DNA of 64,000 nt from an uncultured Ruminococcus sp. (lineage in GTDB: Bacteria; Bacillota; Clostridia; Lachnospirales; Lachnospiraceae), in contig UQKK01000001.1 in NCBI GenBank assembly GCA_900541505.1, positions 124,001 through 188,000 of the forward strand. Direction: 5' to 3'. Position numbers and translations under genes: made by a program. Every line of letters starts with the position of its first letter. Position 1 is the first letter of the stretch. The notes under the pieces are model-generated. The model saw only the letters and a program-made list of their open reading frames with translations, had not been told where the DNA came from and searched no databases. Shown here in pieces: positions 9,057 to 17,542 of the stretch.

Positions 9057-9386
9057 CTATTCCATTTCTTCCCCCAGGTAAAATACCCGGAAAAATAATT
9101 CCAGTGACTCGAAAAGTTCCACTTTCTTCTGCTGGAGCTCTTTAATCTTCAGTACACTTCCAATTTCATCAAATGCGAGGTCATTTTCTTCATGGTCCAC
9201 TTTCAATTCCAGATTGCCCTCCTCATCAAAAACAACCATGAAAATGCCGCCCACATCTTCGGTGTACAGCACACACATAATCTGCAGCTCCTGTTTGACC
9301 TCCTCCGGCAATGCGTCAAATTCCGGATTGAAGTAATATTTCTGTTCATATGCGCTCGCGGCGCACAATACCATCTCTTCTTCCAT
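9057..9386 (-). CDS. DUF6145-like conserved small protein
   Basis: A 109-aa acidic cytoplasmic protein with no membrane segment or signal peptide. Text such as YEQKYYFNPEF, PEEVKQELQIMCVLYTEDVGG and FDEIGSVLKIKELQ resembles a small family that I recall from Lachnospiraceae as DUF6145. Function is unknown. GGAAAG before MEEEMVLC supports this start. It sits 20 bp before coaX and 56 bp after birA, so it is probably co-transcribed with both. Confidence 0.7.
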   Translation of the reverse strand: MEEEMVLCAASAYEQKYYFNPEFDALPEEVKQELQIMCVLYTEDVGGIFMVVFDEEGNLELKVDHEENDLAFDEIGSVLKIKELQQKKVELFESLELFFRVFYLGEEME

Positions 9387-9442
9387 CTGCTTTCCTTCCT
9401 GCTGGCCTTTTCCCGCTTTTAGCTTTTTATACTCCTGCACTG

Positions 9443-10423
9443 CTAGACGTATCCGTATACGCCGCGGACAGAGACTTCTCCGGCATATACTTCTTCCTGT
9501 GTGCCGTCTTCCCTTATCACCAGCAGCTCGCCGGTCTCGTTGATTCCCAGCGCGCGGGCCGTATAGGTTTCTCTGCTTCCCAGTATGCGCACTTCCCGGT
9601 CCCGGTTGATGAGCAGCCCGTTATATTCCTCTTTGAGGAGGGAGAGATTTCCCGCCTTCTCAAATTTCCCATAGTATTCCTCAAACCGTCGCATGACCTC
9701 GGCGATGAGAGGCGCGCGCTTCACCGTATGTCCTCCTTCTATATAAAGAGAGGTTGCGGTTTCACATATATCTTCCGGAAACTCCCTGATATTCACATTG
9801 ATGCCCACGCCAATCACCACATGGTTGATATAGTCTATCTCCGTGCTCATCTCTGTCAGGATTCCCACCAGTTTTTTGCCGTTTATGACAATGTCATTGG
9901 GCCACTTTATCTGCACATCAAATCCACCATACTCCCGCAGCGCCTGTGCCACGGCAACTGCCATGACCAGTGTCATCATGGGCGCTTTCTGCGGCTCTAT
10001 CTGCGGGCGCAAAAGCAACGACATATAGATACTCCCGCCGGGAGAACATTCCCACGTTCTTCCGCGTCTTCCTCTGCCTGCCACCTGCATATCCGCAACT
10101 GCCAGAGTACCGTGGGGAGCGCCCTCCTCCCCCAAAAGCTTTGCCCGCAGATTGGTGGAATCTGTCTCCGGGTAGTACACCACATGACGCCCCGCCCATT
10201 TGGTCTTTATCAGGCTCTCCAATTCTTCTGCTGTCATCACGTCCGGGCTGTCCACAATCCGGTAGCCCCGGTTTCTGACCGCCTCCACCTGGTAGCCCTC
10301 GTCCTTCAACTGTCCGATAACCTTCCAGATAGCAGTGCGGGACACCCCGAACTTCTCACAGAGCTGCTGTCCGGATACATATCCGTCCGCTTCCCGCAGC
10401 ATTTTTAATATTTCTGCTTTCAC
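9443..10423 (-). CDS. birA: BirA: biotin-protein ligase and biotin repressor
   Basis: Attaches biotin to carboxylase carrier proteins and, through its N-terminal helix-turn-helix, represses biotin genes. The 326-aa protein has an HTH_11 domain (about 1-60, VSGQQLCEKFGVSRTAIWKVI). The catalytic domain shows the biotin/ATP loop GRGRRGRTW, IKWPNDI and GVGINVN, followed by the C-terminal SH3-like domain. The start is GTG, preceded by GGGAG. It begins 3 bp after the upstream carbamoyltransferase stop codon. Confidence 0.94.
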   Translation of the reverse strand: MKAEILKMLREADGYVSGQQLCEKFGVSRTAIWKVIGQLKDEGYQVEAVRNRGYRIVDSPDVMTAEELESLIKTKWAGRHVVYYPETDSTNLRAKLLGEEGAPHGTLAVADMQVAGRGRRGRTWECSPGGSIYMSLLLRPQIEPQKAPMMTLVMAVAVAQALREYGGFDVQIKWPNDIVINGKKLVGILTEMSTEIDYINHVVIGVGINVNIREFPEDICETATSLYIEGGHTVKRAPLIAEVMRRFEEYYGKFEKAGNLSLLKEEYNGLLINRDREVRILGSRETYTARALGINETGELLVIREDGTQEEVYAGEVSVRGVYGYV

Positions 10424-10426
10424 TTT

Positions 10427-11419
10427 CTATTTTTCTCCCAGCGTAGCCACCATGACTGCTTTGATGGTGTGCATACGGTTTTCCGCCTCATCAAATACTT
10501 TGGACTGTTCAGACTCAAATACCTCGTCCGTCACTTCCATATCCTGGATTCCAAAACGCTCGCCCATCTCTTTTCCGATGGTCGTCTTCAAATCGTGGAA
10601 CGCCGGCAGGCAGTGTAAGAAGATTGCCTCGTCCTTGGCGTTCGCCATCACGTCCTTTGTCACCTTGTACGGGGAAAGCTCGCGAATCCGCTCCTCCCAT
10701 ACTTCGTCCGGTTCTCCCATGGATACCCACACATCTGTGTAGATAACGTCGGCGTCTTTTGTTCCTTCCTTCACATCCTCTGTCAGCGTGATGGTCGCCC
10801 CGCTCTCTTTCGCGTATTCGCGGCACAGATTCACCAGTTCCTCATTGGGGAAGTATTTCTTAATCGTGCACGCCACAAAGTGCATACCCATCTTCGCGCA
10901 GGCAATCATCAGGGAATTTCCCATATTAAAGCGGGCATCTCCCATGTATACCAGCTTGATGCCTTTGAGTGTCCCGAAATTCTCGCGGATGGTGAGCAAA
11001 TCTGCCAGCATCTGTGTCGGGTGATACTCATTTGTCAGACCGTTCCATACCGGAACTCCCGCGTATTTCGCCAAATCCTCCACAATCTCCTGTCCGAATC
11101 CGCGGTATTCGATGCCGTCGTACATTCTTCCCAGCACGCGCGCCGTATCCTCAATGCTCTCTTTCTTGCCAATCTGGGAGCCTGACGGGTCGAGATAGGT
11201 GGTCCCCATTCCCATGTCATGTGCCGCCACCTCAAAGGCACAGCGTGTACGGGTGCTGGTCTTCTCAAAAATCAGAGCAATATTTTTCCCTCTGTAGTTG
11301 TCCACCGGGATACCGTTTTTCTTCTTCTCTTTTAAATCTGCTGACAAATCAAGCAGATAACCAATCTCCTCCGGTGTAAAATCCTTCAGTGTCAAAAAAT
11401 TTCTTCCTTTTAAATCCAT
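10427..11419 (-). CDS. argF: Possible stand-alone ornithine carbamoyltransferase from an internal start
   Basis: An alternative product of the fusion gene: 330 aa from ATG 11419, beginning MDLKGRNFLTLKDFTPEE, which is where normal ornithine carbamoyltransferases begin and matches their usual length. The ribosome binding site is good and correctly spaced. Whether cells make the fusion, this protein or both cannot be told from sequence. The catabolic name arcB is equally possible. Confidence 0.6.
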   Translation of the reverse strand: MDLKGRNFLTLKDFTPEEIGYLLDLSADLKEKKKNGIPVDNYRGKNIALIFEKTSTRTRCAFEVAAHDMGMGTTYLDPSGSQIGKKESIEDTARVLGRMYDGIEYRGFGQEIVEDLAKYAGVPVWNGLTNEYHPTQMLADLLTIRENFGTLKGIKLVYMGDARFNMGNSLMIACAKMGMHFVACTIKKYFPNEELVNLCREYAKESGATITLTEDVKEGTKDADVIYTDVWVSMGEPDEVWEERIRELSPYKVTKDVMANAKDEAIFLHCLPAFHDLKTTIGKEMGERFGIQDMEVTDEVFESEQSKVFDEAENRMHTIKAVMVATLGEK

Positions 11420-12520
11420 CTCTTTGTCCTCTCCTATGTTCATCAATATATGTGTAAATCTCGGCAGATTGATTTTGTCTGCCAGCAAAGCATAACGCTC
11501 TTTTACAACCTCTGTCAATGCATCTACCGTATAAATCTCATATTTCGGCACCCGAAGGAGCTTCGCGGTAGCTTCCAGCATGGCGAGATACAGTTCCTTA
11601 TCGGAAAATCCCAGGGCGAGCTTTAACACAAATGCCATCTCTGCCTTCTCCCTCTCGGAAATTCCTTCTAACTGCTGCTCATACCAGGCGTCGTCGTGGG
11701 TCTGCTCCAGATAGTAGATAATCCCTTCCAGCCCGTACAGCAGACGTTTGGCATCGTAGTATCCAATCTTAAAATTTCTGCGGCTTTTCTTTCCTTCAAA
11801 TTCTATGATGCTCCCAAGTCTCACCCGCGGACCAATCTCATAGACCTCACTGTCCTTGGGAAGTTTCACCCGCGGCACCCTGCCGGGACCATGTATGCGG
11901 ATTTCGATAATATCTGTATAGCCCCTCTTTACCAGCGAATTAAGCGGGACATTGTTCACCACCCCGCCATCGATATAGCGCTTGCCATGGAGCTTTTCAT
12001 TCTTAAATCCCACCAGATACGCGCTTGCCAGAAGAAAGTCCTCAAGCATCCCATCCGGAATGTCCTCGATACTTAGGTCTAATTCTTTCATATCTGTGAC
12101 AGAAAATGTCAGAAGGCAGAACTCTTTCCCGGAGTTCCTTATCTTCTCCTCATCTATGACGCTGTGAATGAGCTCCCGAAGAGGGGTGACATCCACGCCG
12201 CCGTCGGAGAGCGTCTTCCAGATTTCCGCCAGCACGTCCGCGAATTTCCCTTTTCCGCTGAAGAGGTCTTCCATCCAGGTGTCATCCACATCCATCACTT
12301 TGGAAAAGGTCATCTCACTCCATATCTTCTCCGCCATCTCTACATCGTCCATACAGATGAGCGCGCCGTTTAAAGCGCCCACGGAGGTCCCCGCCACGGC
12401 ATTAATCTTCATGCCCGCTTCTTTTAAAGCCTTCCATGCGCCTATCTGATAAGCGCCCCGGGCTCCCCCTCCATCTAAAACAATACCATATTCCTTCGTC
12501 AAATCCAATAGCGGTTCCAT
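10427..12520 (-). CDS. Patatin-like phospholipase fused in frame to ornithine carbamoyltransferase
   Basis: One uninterrupted 697-aa frame. Residues 1-367 are a patatin-like acyl hydrolase: oxyanion loop DGGGARGAYQ, nucleophile elbow GTSVG, catalytic Asp in DGGVVNN, then an alpha-helical tail. Residues 368-697 are a full-length ornithine carbamoyltransferase. There, STRTRC binds carbamoyl phosphate, HPTQML and HCLPAFHD are active-site motifs, and DVWVSMGE is the ornithine SMG loop. It would make citrulline or, in the catabolic direction, ornithine and carbamoyl phosphate. No stop codon separates the parts, but an internal ATG at 11419 has its own AGGAGAGGACAAAGAG site, so a stand-alone transferase may also be made. 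The start at 12520 has AGGAG. Confidence 0.85.
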   Translation of the reverse strand: MEPLLDLTKEYGIVLDGGGARGAYQIGAWKALKEAGMKINAVAGTSVGALNGALICMDDVEMAEKIWSEMTFSKVMDVDDTWMEDLFSGKGKFADVLAEIWKTLSDGGVDVTPLRELIHSVIDEEKIRNSGKEFCLLTFSVTDMKELDLSIEDIPDGMLEDFLLASAYLVGFKNEKLHGKRYIDGGVVNNVPLNSLVKRGYTDIIEIRIHGPGRVPRVKLPKDSEVYEIGPRVRLGSIIEFEGKKSRRNFKIGYYDAKRLLYGLEGIIYYLEQTHDDAWYEQQLEGISEREKAEMAFVLKLALGFSDKELYLAMLEATAKLLRVPKYEIYTVDALTEVVKERYALLADKINLPRFTHILMNIGEDKEMDLKGRNFLTLKDFTPEEIGYLLDLSADLKEKKKNGIPVDNYRGKNIALIFEKTSTRTRCAFEVAAHDMGMGTTYLDPSGSQIGKKESIEDTARVLGRMYDGIEYRGFGQEIVEDLAKYAGVPVWNGLTNEYHPTQMLADLLTIRENFGTLKGIKLVYMGDARFNMGNSLMIACAKMGMHFVACTIKKYFPNEELVNLCREYAKESGATITLTEDVKEGTKDADVIYTDVWVSMGEPDEVWEERIRELSPYKVTKDVMANAKDEAIFLHCLPAFHDLKTTIGKEMGERFGIQDMEVTDEVFESEQSKVFDEAENRMHTIKAVMVATLGEK

Positions 12521-12524
12521 CGCA

Positions 12525-13331
12525 TCACTCCTGTCGTCTCCTCTGCCTGCTCACCTCATACATCAGCACTGCCGAAGCCACCGCCGCATTGAGCGACTCC
12601 GCCTGTCCCTCCATGGGGATACGCACCCGGCATCCGGCACACGCAGCTACCTCCTCGCGCAGTCCATTTCCCTCATTTCCTATCAGGAACGCACAGCCTT
12701 CTCTGTAATCCTCTTCATCGTAGAAAGTCTTTCCCTCCAGATGTGCCGCGTATACGCTTATTTTCTTTTCTTTTAATTTTTCAATCTCTGTACAGATATC
12801 CTCTGCATAGTAAAACGGAACCCGGCATATGGCCCCCATTGTGGAGCGGATAACCTTGGGATTGTAAATATCCACGCACTCCCTGCTCATGAGGATTCCC
12901 GTAGCTCCAGCCGCCTCCGCAGTCCGAAAAATAGTCCCCAGATTGCCGGGGTCCTGCAGGTTATCCAAAACCAGGATATGTGGAACCTGCCCCCTCCTCT
13001 CACCTGTGATATCAGGAAGGTCATATTCCATCTGCCTGACAACTGCCAAAATTCCCTGGGGAGTTTTGGTATCTGAGACATAGGCAAAGACCGTATCTGA
13101 CAATATCTGTACTTCCGCTCCTTCCTTTCCATGGACCAGGCGGGACGCTTCTTTTTGATTCTTTTCCCGCCAGCTTTCAGAAATATACAGAGCCTTGATG
13201 CGTTCCGGCGGCATCTCCTTCACCAATCGGATTCCCTCTGCCAGAAATACCCCTTCTTTATCTCGTATCCTGCTCTTTTTTTTGAGCTGCACGAGCTCTT
13301 TTATCTTCGGGTTTGATGTGCTTGTTATCAT
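12525..13331 (-). CDS. TrmH/SpoU-family RNA 2'-O-methyltransferase
   Basis: An S-adenosylmethionine-dependent ribose methylase of the SPOUT class, acting on rRNA or tRNA. The 268-aa protein has an N-terminal L30e-like substrate-binding domain (about 1-100). The knotted methylase domain has LDNLQDPGNLGTIFRTAEA (motif 1), IGNEGNGL (motif 2) and IPMEGQAESLNAAVASAV (motif 3). The exact target nucleotide is not readable from sequence. GAGGGAG precedes the ATG. The gene ends 4 bp before the patatin start. Confidence 0.9.
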   Translation of the reverse strand: MITSTSNPKIKELVQLKKKSRIRDKEGVFLAEGIRLVKEMPPERIKALYISESWREKNQKEASRLVHGKEGAEVQILSDTVFAYVSDTKTPQGILAVVRQMEYDLPDITGERRGQVPHILVLDNLQDPGNLGTIFRTAEAAGATGILMSRECVDIYNPKVIRSTMGAICRVPFYYAEDICTEIEKLKEKKISVYAAHLEGKTFYDEEDYREGCAFLIGNEGNGLREEVAACAGCRVRIPMEGQAESLNAAVASAVLMYEVSRQRRRQE

Positions 13332-13356
13332 GCTGCTCCCTCTGTTTCTCTTTACT

Positions 13357-13377
13357 TGCCCTCTCTTTACAAGGGCA
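13357..13377 (-). repeat. Small hairpin repeat, copy A
   Basis: On the minus strand the arms TGCCCT and AGGGCA are a perfect inverted pair around the loop TGTAAAGAG. It lies between ktrA and the TrmH-type gene. The same 9-nt loop class with covarying arms recurs at 19385-19406, 25004-25026 and 29484-29506. Confidence 0.6.
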
Positions 13378-13388
13378 TATTCTTTTCT

Positions 13389-14042
13389 CTATGATTCCGT
13401 GTGGAACTTCTCCAAAACAGAATTTGCTCCTATGATGATGAGGATACCATCTTCCGGAAGCGGCTCCTGCGGATTCAGAACCACCTTCACCTCTTCATTC
13501 TGGATAATCCCCACCACATTCAGGCCAAATTTTTCGCGTATTTTTAATTCGGCAAGGCTGTGTCCCACCCATTTCTGGGGTACTGCTGTCTCTGCCATAC
13601 TGTACTCCGAAGAAAGTTCCATCCAGTCTGTAAAAGTGCTGGATACCAGGTTCTTCGCCACGCGGCTTCCCATCTCTCGCTCCGGATACACGATAGAATC
13701 CGCGCCGACCCGCTCCAGAATGACTCCCTGCAGATGGTCTTTTGCCTTTGCCAGTACATAAGGGATTCCCATCTCCTTGCTCAGCATGGTCGCCATGATG
13801 CTGGCTTCTAAATTTTCGGAAACCGCCACCACTGCCCCGTCCAGATTCCTTCCTCCCAGTGTCTGCATGACTTCCGGGTCAGATACATCAGCTTTCATGG
13901 CATAGGATACCATATCTGAAATCTCCTGTATCTTCTCATAAGACTTATCCACAACCAGAACATCGCAGCCCAGACTTTCCAGGGTCAAGGCAACACTCCA
14001 GCCGAAACTTCCCAGCCCAAATACTGCAAATTGCTTTTTCAT
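13389..14042 (-). CDS. ktrA: KtrA/TrkA-type potassium uptake regulatory subunit
   Basis: A cytoplasmic gating ring subunit for a Ktr potassium transporter. The 217-aa protein has an RCK_N Rossmann domain starting MKKQFAVFGLGSFGWSVA (GxGxxG nucleotide motif, binds ATP/ADP or NAD). It is followed by an RCK_C domain (about 135-215) with WVGHSLAELKIREKFG. It lies 56 bp after the KtrB gene, the usual pairing. GAGGAGAAGAAAA precedes the ATG. Confidence 0.92.
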   Translation of the reverse strand: MKKQFAVFGLGSFGWSVALTLESLGCDVLVVDKSYEKIQEISDMVSYAMKADVSDPEVMQTLGGRNLDGAVVAVSENLEASIMATMLSKEMGIPYVLAKAKDHLQGVILERVGADSIVYPEREMGSRVAKNLVSSTFTDWMELSSEYSMAETAVPQKWVGHSLAELKIREKFGLNVVGIIQNEEVKVVLNPQEPLPEDGILIIIGANSVLEKFHTES

Positions 14043-14098
14043 TTTTCTTCTCCTCTGCTATCCTGATATTTTTCCACTATAAAAAATACTGTCACGCT

Positions 14099-15493
14099 CT
14101 ATCCCAACATAATCCGTTTCTCCGGCAGTTCCCGAAGCTGTGTGCCCGCCCTTGCCTTTCCGGCAAAGACGAGAGCCATTGTCATGGGACCAATCCTGCC
14201 TGCATACATCAGGACCATCAACACTGCCTGGCTGCCCCTCTCAAGCGCGGGAGTCAAATTAGCGGAAAGCCCAACCGTCCCTACCGCGGAAGTTGCCTCA
14301 TACATAATATCAAGGTAGTCCGTTCCCGGCTCCAATACCGTGATGACCAGAATACCTGCAATCCACAATACACACGTCACGAAAACAATGGCAATTCCCG
14401 TACGCACATTGGAATCTTCTATCTTTCTGCCAAAACACTCGGTATCCTTTCTGCCCCGCAGCACAGAAATAACCGTCAGCAGAAGCATCGCCATGGTCGT
14501 GGTCTTCACACCGCCCGCCGTACCGCATGGAGAACCTCCAATCAACATCAGGATACAGCCTAACATTCTGGAGCCTGCTGTAAGTTCTGCCTGCGGTATT
14601 GTCGCATATCCCGCTGTCCTTGTAGTCACAGACTGAAAGCCGGATGCCATGAGTTTATCTCCTAAATTCAAATCTCCCATTGTCTCAGGATTACTGTATT
14701 CCAGAAAGAAATATCCCACTGTTCCTAAAATCAGCAGTAATGCTGTCATCGTAAGGACGACTTTACTCTGCAGACCAAGCCGCCTCCACAGTCTGATTTT
14801 AGGCTCTTTTTCTTTTATTACCCGGCTGCTGTTCATATGGATGTCATGCCATACCGGAAATCCCAAGCCACCTGCAACAATCAAAAACATTGTTGTGAAA
14901 TTTACAATAGGTGAAGATACATAATCCATAAAGCTGTTGCTGCCTAAAATGTCGATTCCCGCATTGCAGAAGGCAGATATCGAATGAAAGAGGCTATATC
15001 CTATCCCATCGCGCACTCCGTACTGGGGTATAAATGCCATGGCAAACAGAACTGCGCCAATCCCTTCAACAATGAGCGTTCCTTTTAAAATGCGGATAAC
15101 AAATTTCACAAGCCCGGAAAGGGTATCCAGTCCGTATGCCTGCTGAATCACAATCCGGTCTTTCATAGTAATCTTTCGTCTGAGAAGGAGAAAAAACGCC
15201 ACAGTACAGGCGATAATCCCCAATCCGCCAATCTGTATCAGGAGCATCAGGATGATTTTCCCCAAAAGCGTAAACTGCTCTGCCGGAACAATCGTCACCA
15301 GTCCTGTCACACATACTGCCGATACAGAGGTAAATAAAGAATCAAAGAATGCGATAGGCTTCTGGTTGCAGACAGGAAGCCACAAGAGGACTCCACCTGC
15401 AAAAATAACACCAAAGAAGCCAATCGCAATTTTCTGCATTGTATTAAATCGTATTCTTCTTGTACTGTTCTTCTTTTCCATGGGTTTCCACAC
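14099..15493 (-). CDS. ktrB: KtrB/TrkH-type potassium transporter membrane subunit
   Basis: An integral membrane potassium (or sodium-coupled potassium) transporter of the Trk/Ktr/HKT superfamily. The 464-aa protein has many hydrophobic segments and the superfamily selectivity-filter regions, for example SVSAVCVTGLV, SAFCNAGI, GGSPCGTAGG and SAVGTVGLS. It forms a complex with the KtrA ring encoded next. The 15493 start is a GTG with a weak AGAGAAG site; an ATG four codons later (15481) is equally possible. A strong hairpin separates it from the response regulator upstream. Confidence 0.92.
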   Translation of the reverse strand: MWKPMEKKNSTRRIRFNTMQKIAIGFFGVIFAGGVLLWLPVCNQKPIAFFDSLFTSVSAVCVTGLVTIVPAEQFTLLGKIILMLLIQIGGLGIIACTVAFFLLLRRKITMKDRIVIQQAYGLDTLSGLVKFVIRILKGTLIVEGIGAVLFAMAFIPQYGVRDGIGYSLFHSISAFCNAGIDILGSNSFMDYVSSPIVNFTTMFLIVAGGLGFPVWHDIHMNSSRVIKEKEPKIRLWRRLGLQSKVVLTMTALLLILGTVGYFFLEYSNPETMGDLNLGDKLMASGFQSVTTRTAGYATIPQAELTAGSRMLGCILMLIGGSPCGTAGGVKTTTMAMLLLTVISVLRGRKDTECFGRKIEDSNVRTGIAIVFVTCVLWIAGILVITVLEPGTDYLDIMYEATSAVGTVGLSANLTPALERGSQAVLMVLMYAGRIGPMTMALVFAGKARAGTQLRELPEKRIMLG

Positions 15494-15507
15494 TCTTCTC
15501 TAATAAA

Positions 15508-15536
15508 CTCACCCGGGGAGGAGTCCCCCGGATGAG
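15508..15536 (-). terminator. Hairpin between response regulator and ktrB
   Basis: On the minus strand CTCATCCGGGG pairs with CCCCGGGTGAG around a short loop and is followed by TTTATTAG. It is a GC-rich stem with a weak U-tract, placed just after the response regulator stop. It could terminate or attenuate transcription between the two-component genes and ktrBA. Confidence 0.55.
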
Positions 15537-15541
15537 CCTCA

Positions 15542-16234
15542 TTAAACTTTAAACCGGTACCCCACACCCCAGATTGTCTCAATATACTGCGGATGTGACG
15601 TGTCGTATTCAATCTTCTCACGGATTTTCTTGATATGCACTGTTACTGTGGCGATATCACCAATGGATTCCATATCCCAGATTTCCCGGAACAATTCTTC
15701 CTTCGTGTATACGTGATTCGGATGCTTTGCAAGGAAAGTCAGAAGGTCAAATTCCTTTGTAGTAAAGGAGCGCTCCTCGCCGTTGACCCACACCCGCCTC
15801 GCCGTGGTGTCGATTTTCAGCCCGCGAATCTCAATCACTTCATTTTCTTCCACATTGCTTCCGATGAGACGCTCATATCGCGCCAGATGTGCTTTCACTC
15901 TCGCCACCAGCTCACTGGGACTGAAAGGCTTTGTCATATAGTCATCCGCGCCCAGACCGAGTCCCCGGATTTTATCGATATCATCCTTTTTCGCGGATAC
16001 CATGATAATCGGCGTGTTCTTCTGGTCCCGCACTTGGCGGCAGATTTCAAAACCATCCACGCCCGGAAGCATCAAATCCAAAATAATAAGGTCAAAATCT
16101 TCCTCCAGCGCCTTCTGTCTGCCTTCCTCTCCGTCACAGGCGACTTCCACTCCAAAGCCGCTCAGTTCCAGATAGTCCCGCTCTAATTCAGCGATGCTCT
16201 CTTCATCTTCCACGATTAAAATGCGTTTACTCAT
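15542..16234 (-). CDS. OmpR/PhoB-family response regulator
   Basis: A 230-aa two-component transcription factor. The receiver domain (1-120) has acidic pocket DEE near residue 10, phospho-acceptor Asp in LIILDLMLPG, and the conserved Lys in MTKPFS. The C-terminal winged helix (about 130-228) has FTTKEFDLLTFLAKHPN and VTVHIKKIREKIE...WGVGYRFKV. It overlaps the histidine kinase gene by 8 bp, so the two are translationally coupled, with the kinase encoded first. AGGAGG precedes the ATG. Its target genes are unknown; ktrBA directly downstream is one candidate. Confidence 0.95.
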   Translation of the reverse strand: MSKRILIVEDEESIAELERDYLELSGFGVEVACDGEEGRQKALEEDFDLIILDLMLPGVDGFEICRQVRDQKNTPIIMVSAKKDDIDKIRGLGLGADDYMTKPFSPSELVARVKAHLARYERLIGSNVEENEVIEIRGLKIDTTARRVWVNGEERSFTTKEFDLLTFLAKHPNHVYTKEELFREIWDMESIGDIATVTVHIKKIREKIEYDTSHPQYIETIWGVGYRFKV

Positions 16235-17282
16235 CCATTGGTACCTCCTGATATTTTCTGACTACGAAGTACATGGTCGTGCCCTCTCCCTCATTGCTGG
16301 TTGCCCAGATATTTCCGCCATGTTCCTCTACAATTTTCTTGACAATGGAAAGCCCAATCCCGCTGCCTCCTTTTGAAGAGTTCCGCGAGGCATCCGTCCG
16401 GTAAAACCGGTCGAATATATACGGCAAATCCTTCGCCGCGATGCCCTTTCCGTTGTCTCCAAGTTCCACCTGGATAAAATCTCCCACATCCTTTAAATTC
16501 ATCGTAATCTTCCCTTTGGGTTTATCCATGTATTTCAGGGAATTGGATACGATATTGTTGATAACTCTGCGAAGCTGCTCCGGGTCCACAATAACCTTGG
16601 AATCCACTTCCACATAATTGCAATAGGAAAACTCCACGCCCTTTGCCTCCAACTCCATGTGAAGGTCCTCCGCACAGTCCGCAAAGTATTCTTTCGCTGA
16701 TATCGTTGTAAAATTGTACGGTATACGGTTGGTATCTATTTTCGAATACAATGTCAGCTCATTAATGAGAAGGTCCATCTCATTAGCCTTATTGTAAATG
16801 GTTTTGATGTATCTGTCCATCTTTTCCGGCGTATCCGCCACGCCGTCCATAATTCCCTCCACATAACCTTTGATTGCCGTGATAGGCGTCTTTAAGTCAT
16901 GGGAAATATTGCTGATTAATTCCTTGTTCTCCTTATCATAAGCGACCTTCTCCTCGGCGTTCGCTTTCAGGCGCAGCCGCATCTCCTCAAAGTCCTGGCA
17001 GAGCTGTCCTATCTCATCGTCCGCCTCTCTCTTTATCTCAAAATCCAGATTTCCCTCTTTAATATTACGCGCTGCCTTCTGAAGCTTCGCCAGGGGCACG
17101 GACACCGTGCGGTAAATCCAGTAAATCAAGAGCGCCGCTGTCAGAAAGACAATCAACAGATACACCTGCTGAATCTCATTGACCTTGCGCGGTGCGAACG
17201 TATACATCGCCACTGTAGTAAAAATGGTCGGCAGTATCATCACAGTCATAAAAGCGATTATCAGTTTTGTCTTCAGCTTCAT
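16227..17282 (-). CDS. Membrane sensor histidine kinase
   Basis: A 351-aa sensor kinase. Two N-terminal membrane helices (about 5-27 and 40-60) have only a short extracellular loop, so a large external ligand domain is absent. A HAMP domain follows, then HisKA with phospho-acceptor His in SNISHDLKTPI, and the ATPase domain with N box VSNSLKYMD, G1 DNGKGI and G2 GSGIGLSIVK. The start at 17282 has GGAGGAAACAGGAG; an in-frame extension upstream lacks this support. It is paired with the response regulator that follows. Confidence 0.93.
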   Translation of the reverse strand: MKLKTKLIIAFMTVMILPTIFTTVAMYTFAPRKVNEIQQVYLLIVFLTAALLIYWIYRTVSVPLAKLQKAARNIKEGNLDFEIKREADDEIGQLCQDFEEMRLRLKANAEEKVAYDKENKELISNISHDLKTPITAIKGYVEGIMDGVADTPEKMDRYIKTIYNKANEMDLLINELTLYSKIDTNRIPYNFTTISAKEYFADCAEDLHMELEAKGVEFSYCNYVEVDSKVIVDPEQLRRVINNIVSNSLKYMDKPKGKITMNLKDVGDFIQVELGDNGKGIAAKDLPYIFDRFYRTDASRNSSKGGSGIGLSIVKKIVEEHGGNIWATSNEGEGTTMYFVVRKYQEVPMDE

Positions 17283-17390
17283 CTCCTGTTTCCTCCCATA
17301 CTGATTTCCCCCGGACATTTTACGCCGTGCAGGAGAACCTTTATTCTATAGTACGCTCCAAAGGACTTTCCTATGGAATAAATCAAACAA

Positions 17391-17416
17391 GGCGGGTCCT
17401 TGGTAAAGTGCCCGCC
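17391..17416 (-). terminator. Probable terminator of metK
   Basis: GGCGGG pairs with CCCGCC around a 14-nt loop and is followed on the minus strand by TTGTTTGATTTATT. It lies about 125 bp past the metK stop and before the histidine kinase gene. Confidence 0.6.
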
Positions 17417-17542
17417 TCTGTTTAAAATCCGCACTGTGCTCAGACCTTCTGTGCCCCGGTCTTACCCCTTTCGTGTACTGTCGTCGTCTCTGACCGGGAA
17501 CAGTGTAATTAGTATAGCATACCCCAGGACTTTAATTCAACA

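Noticed and set aside
17441..17512. Second terminator-like pair CCCGGTC/GACCGGG after metK
   Set aside because: The loop is over 30 nt and there is no U-tract; the hairpin at 17391-17416 fits better.
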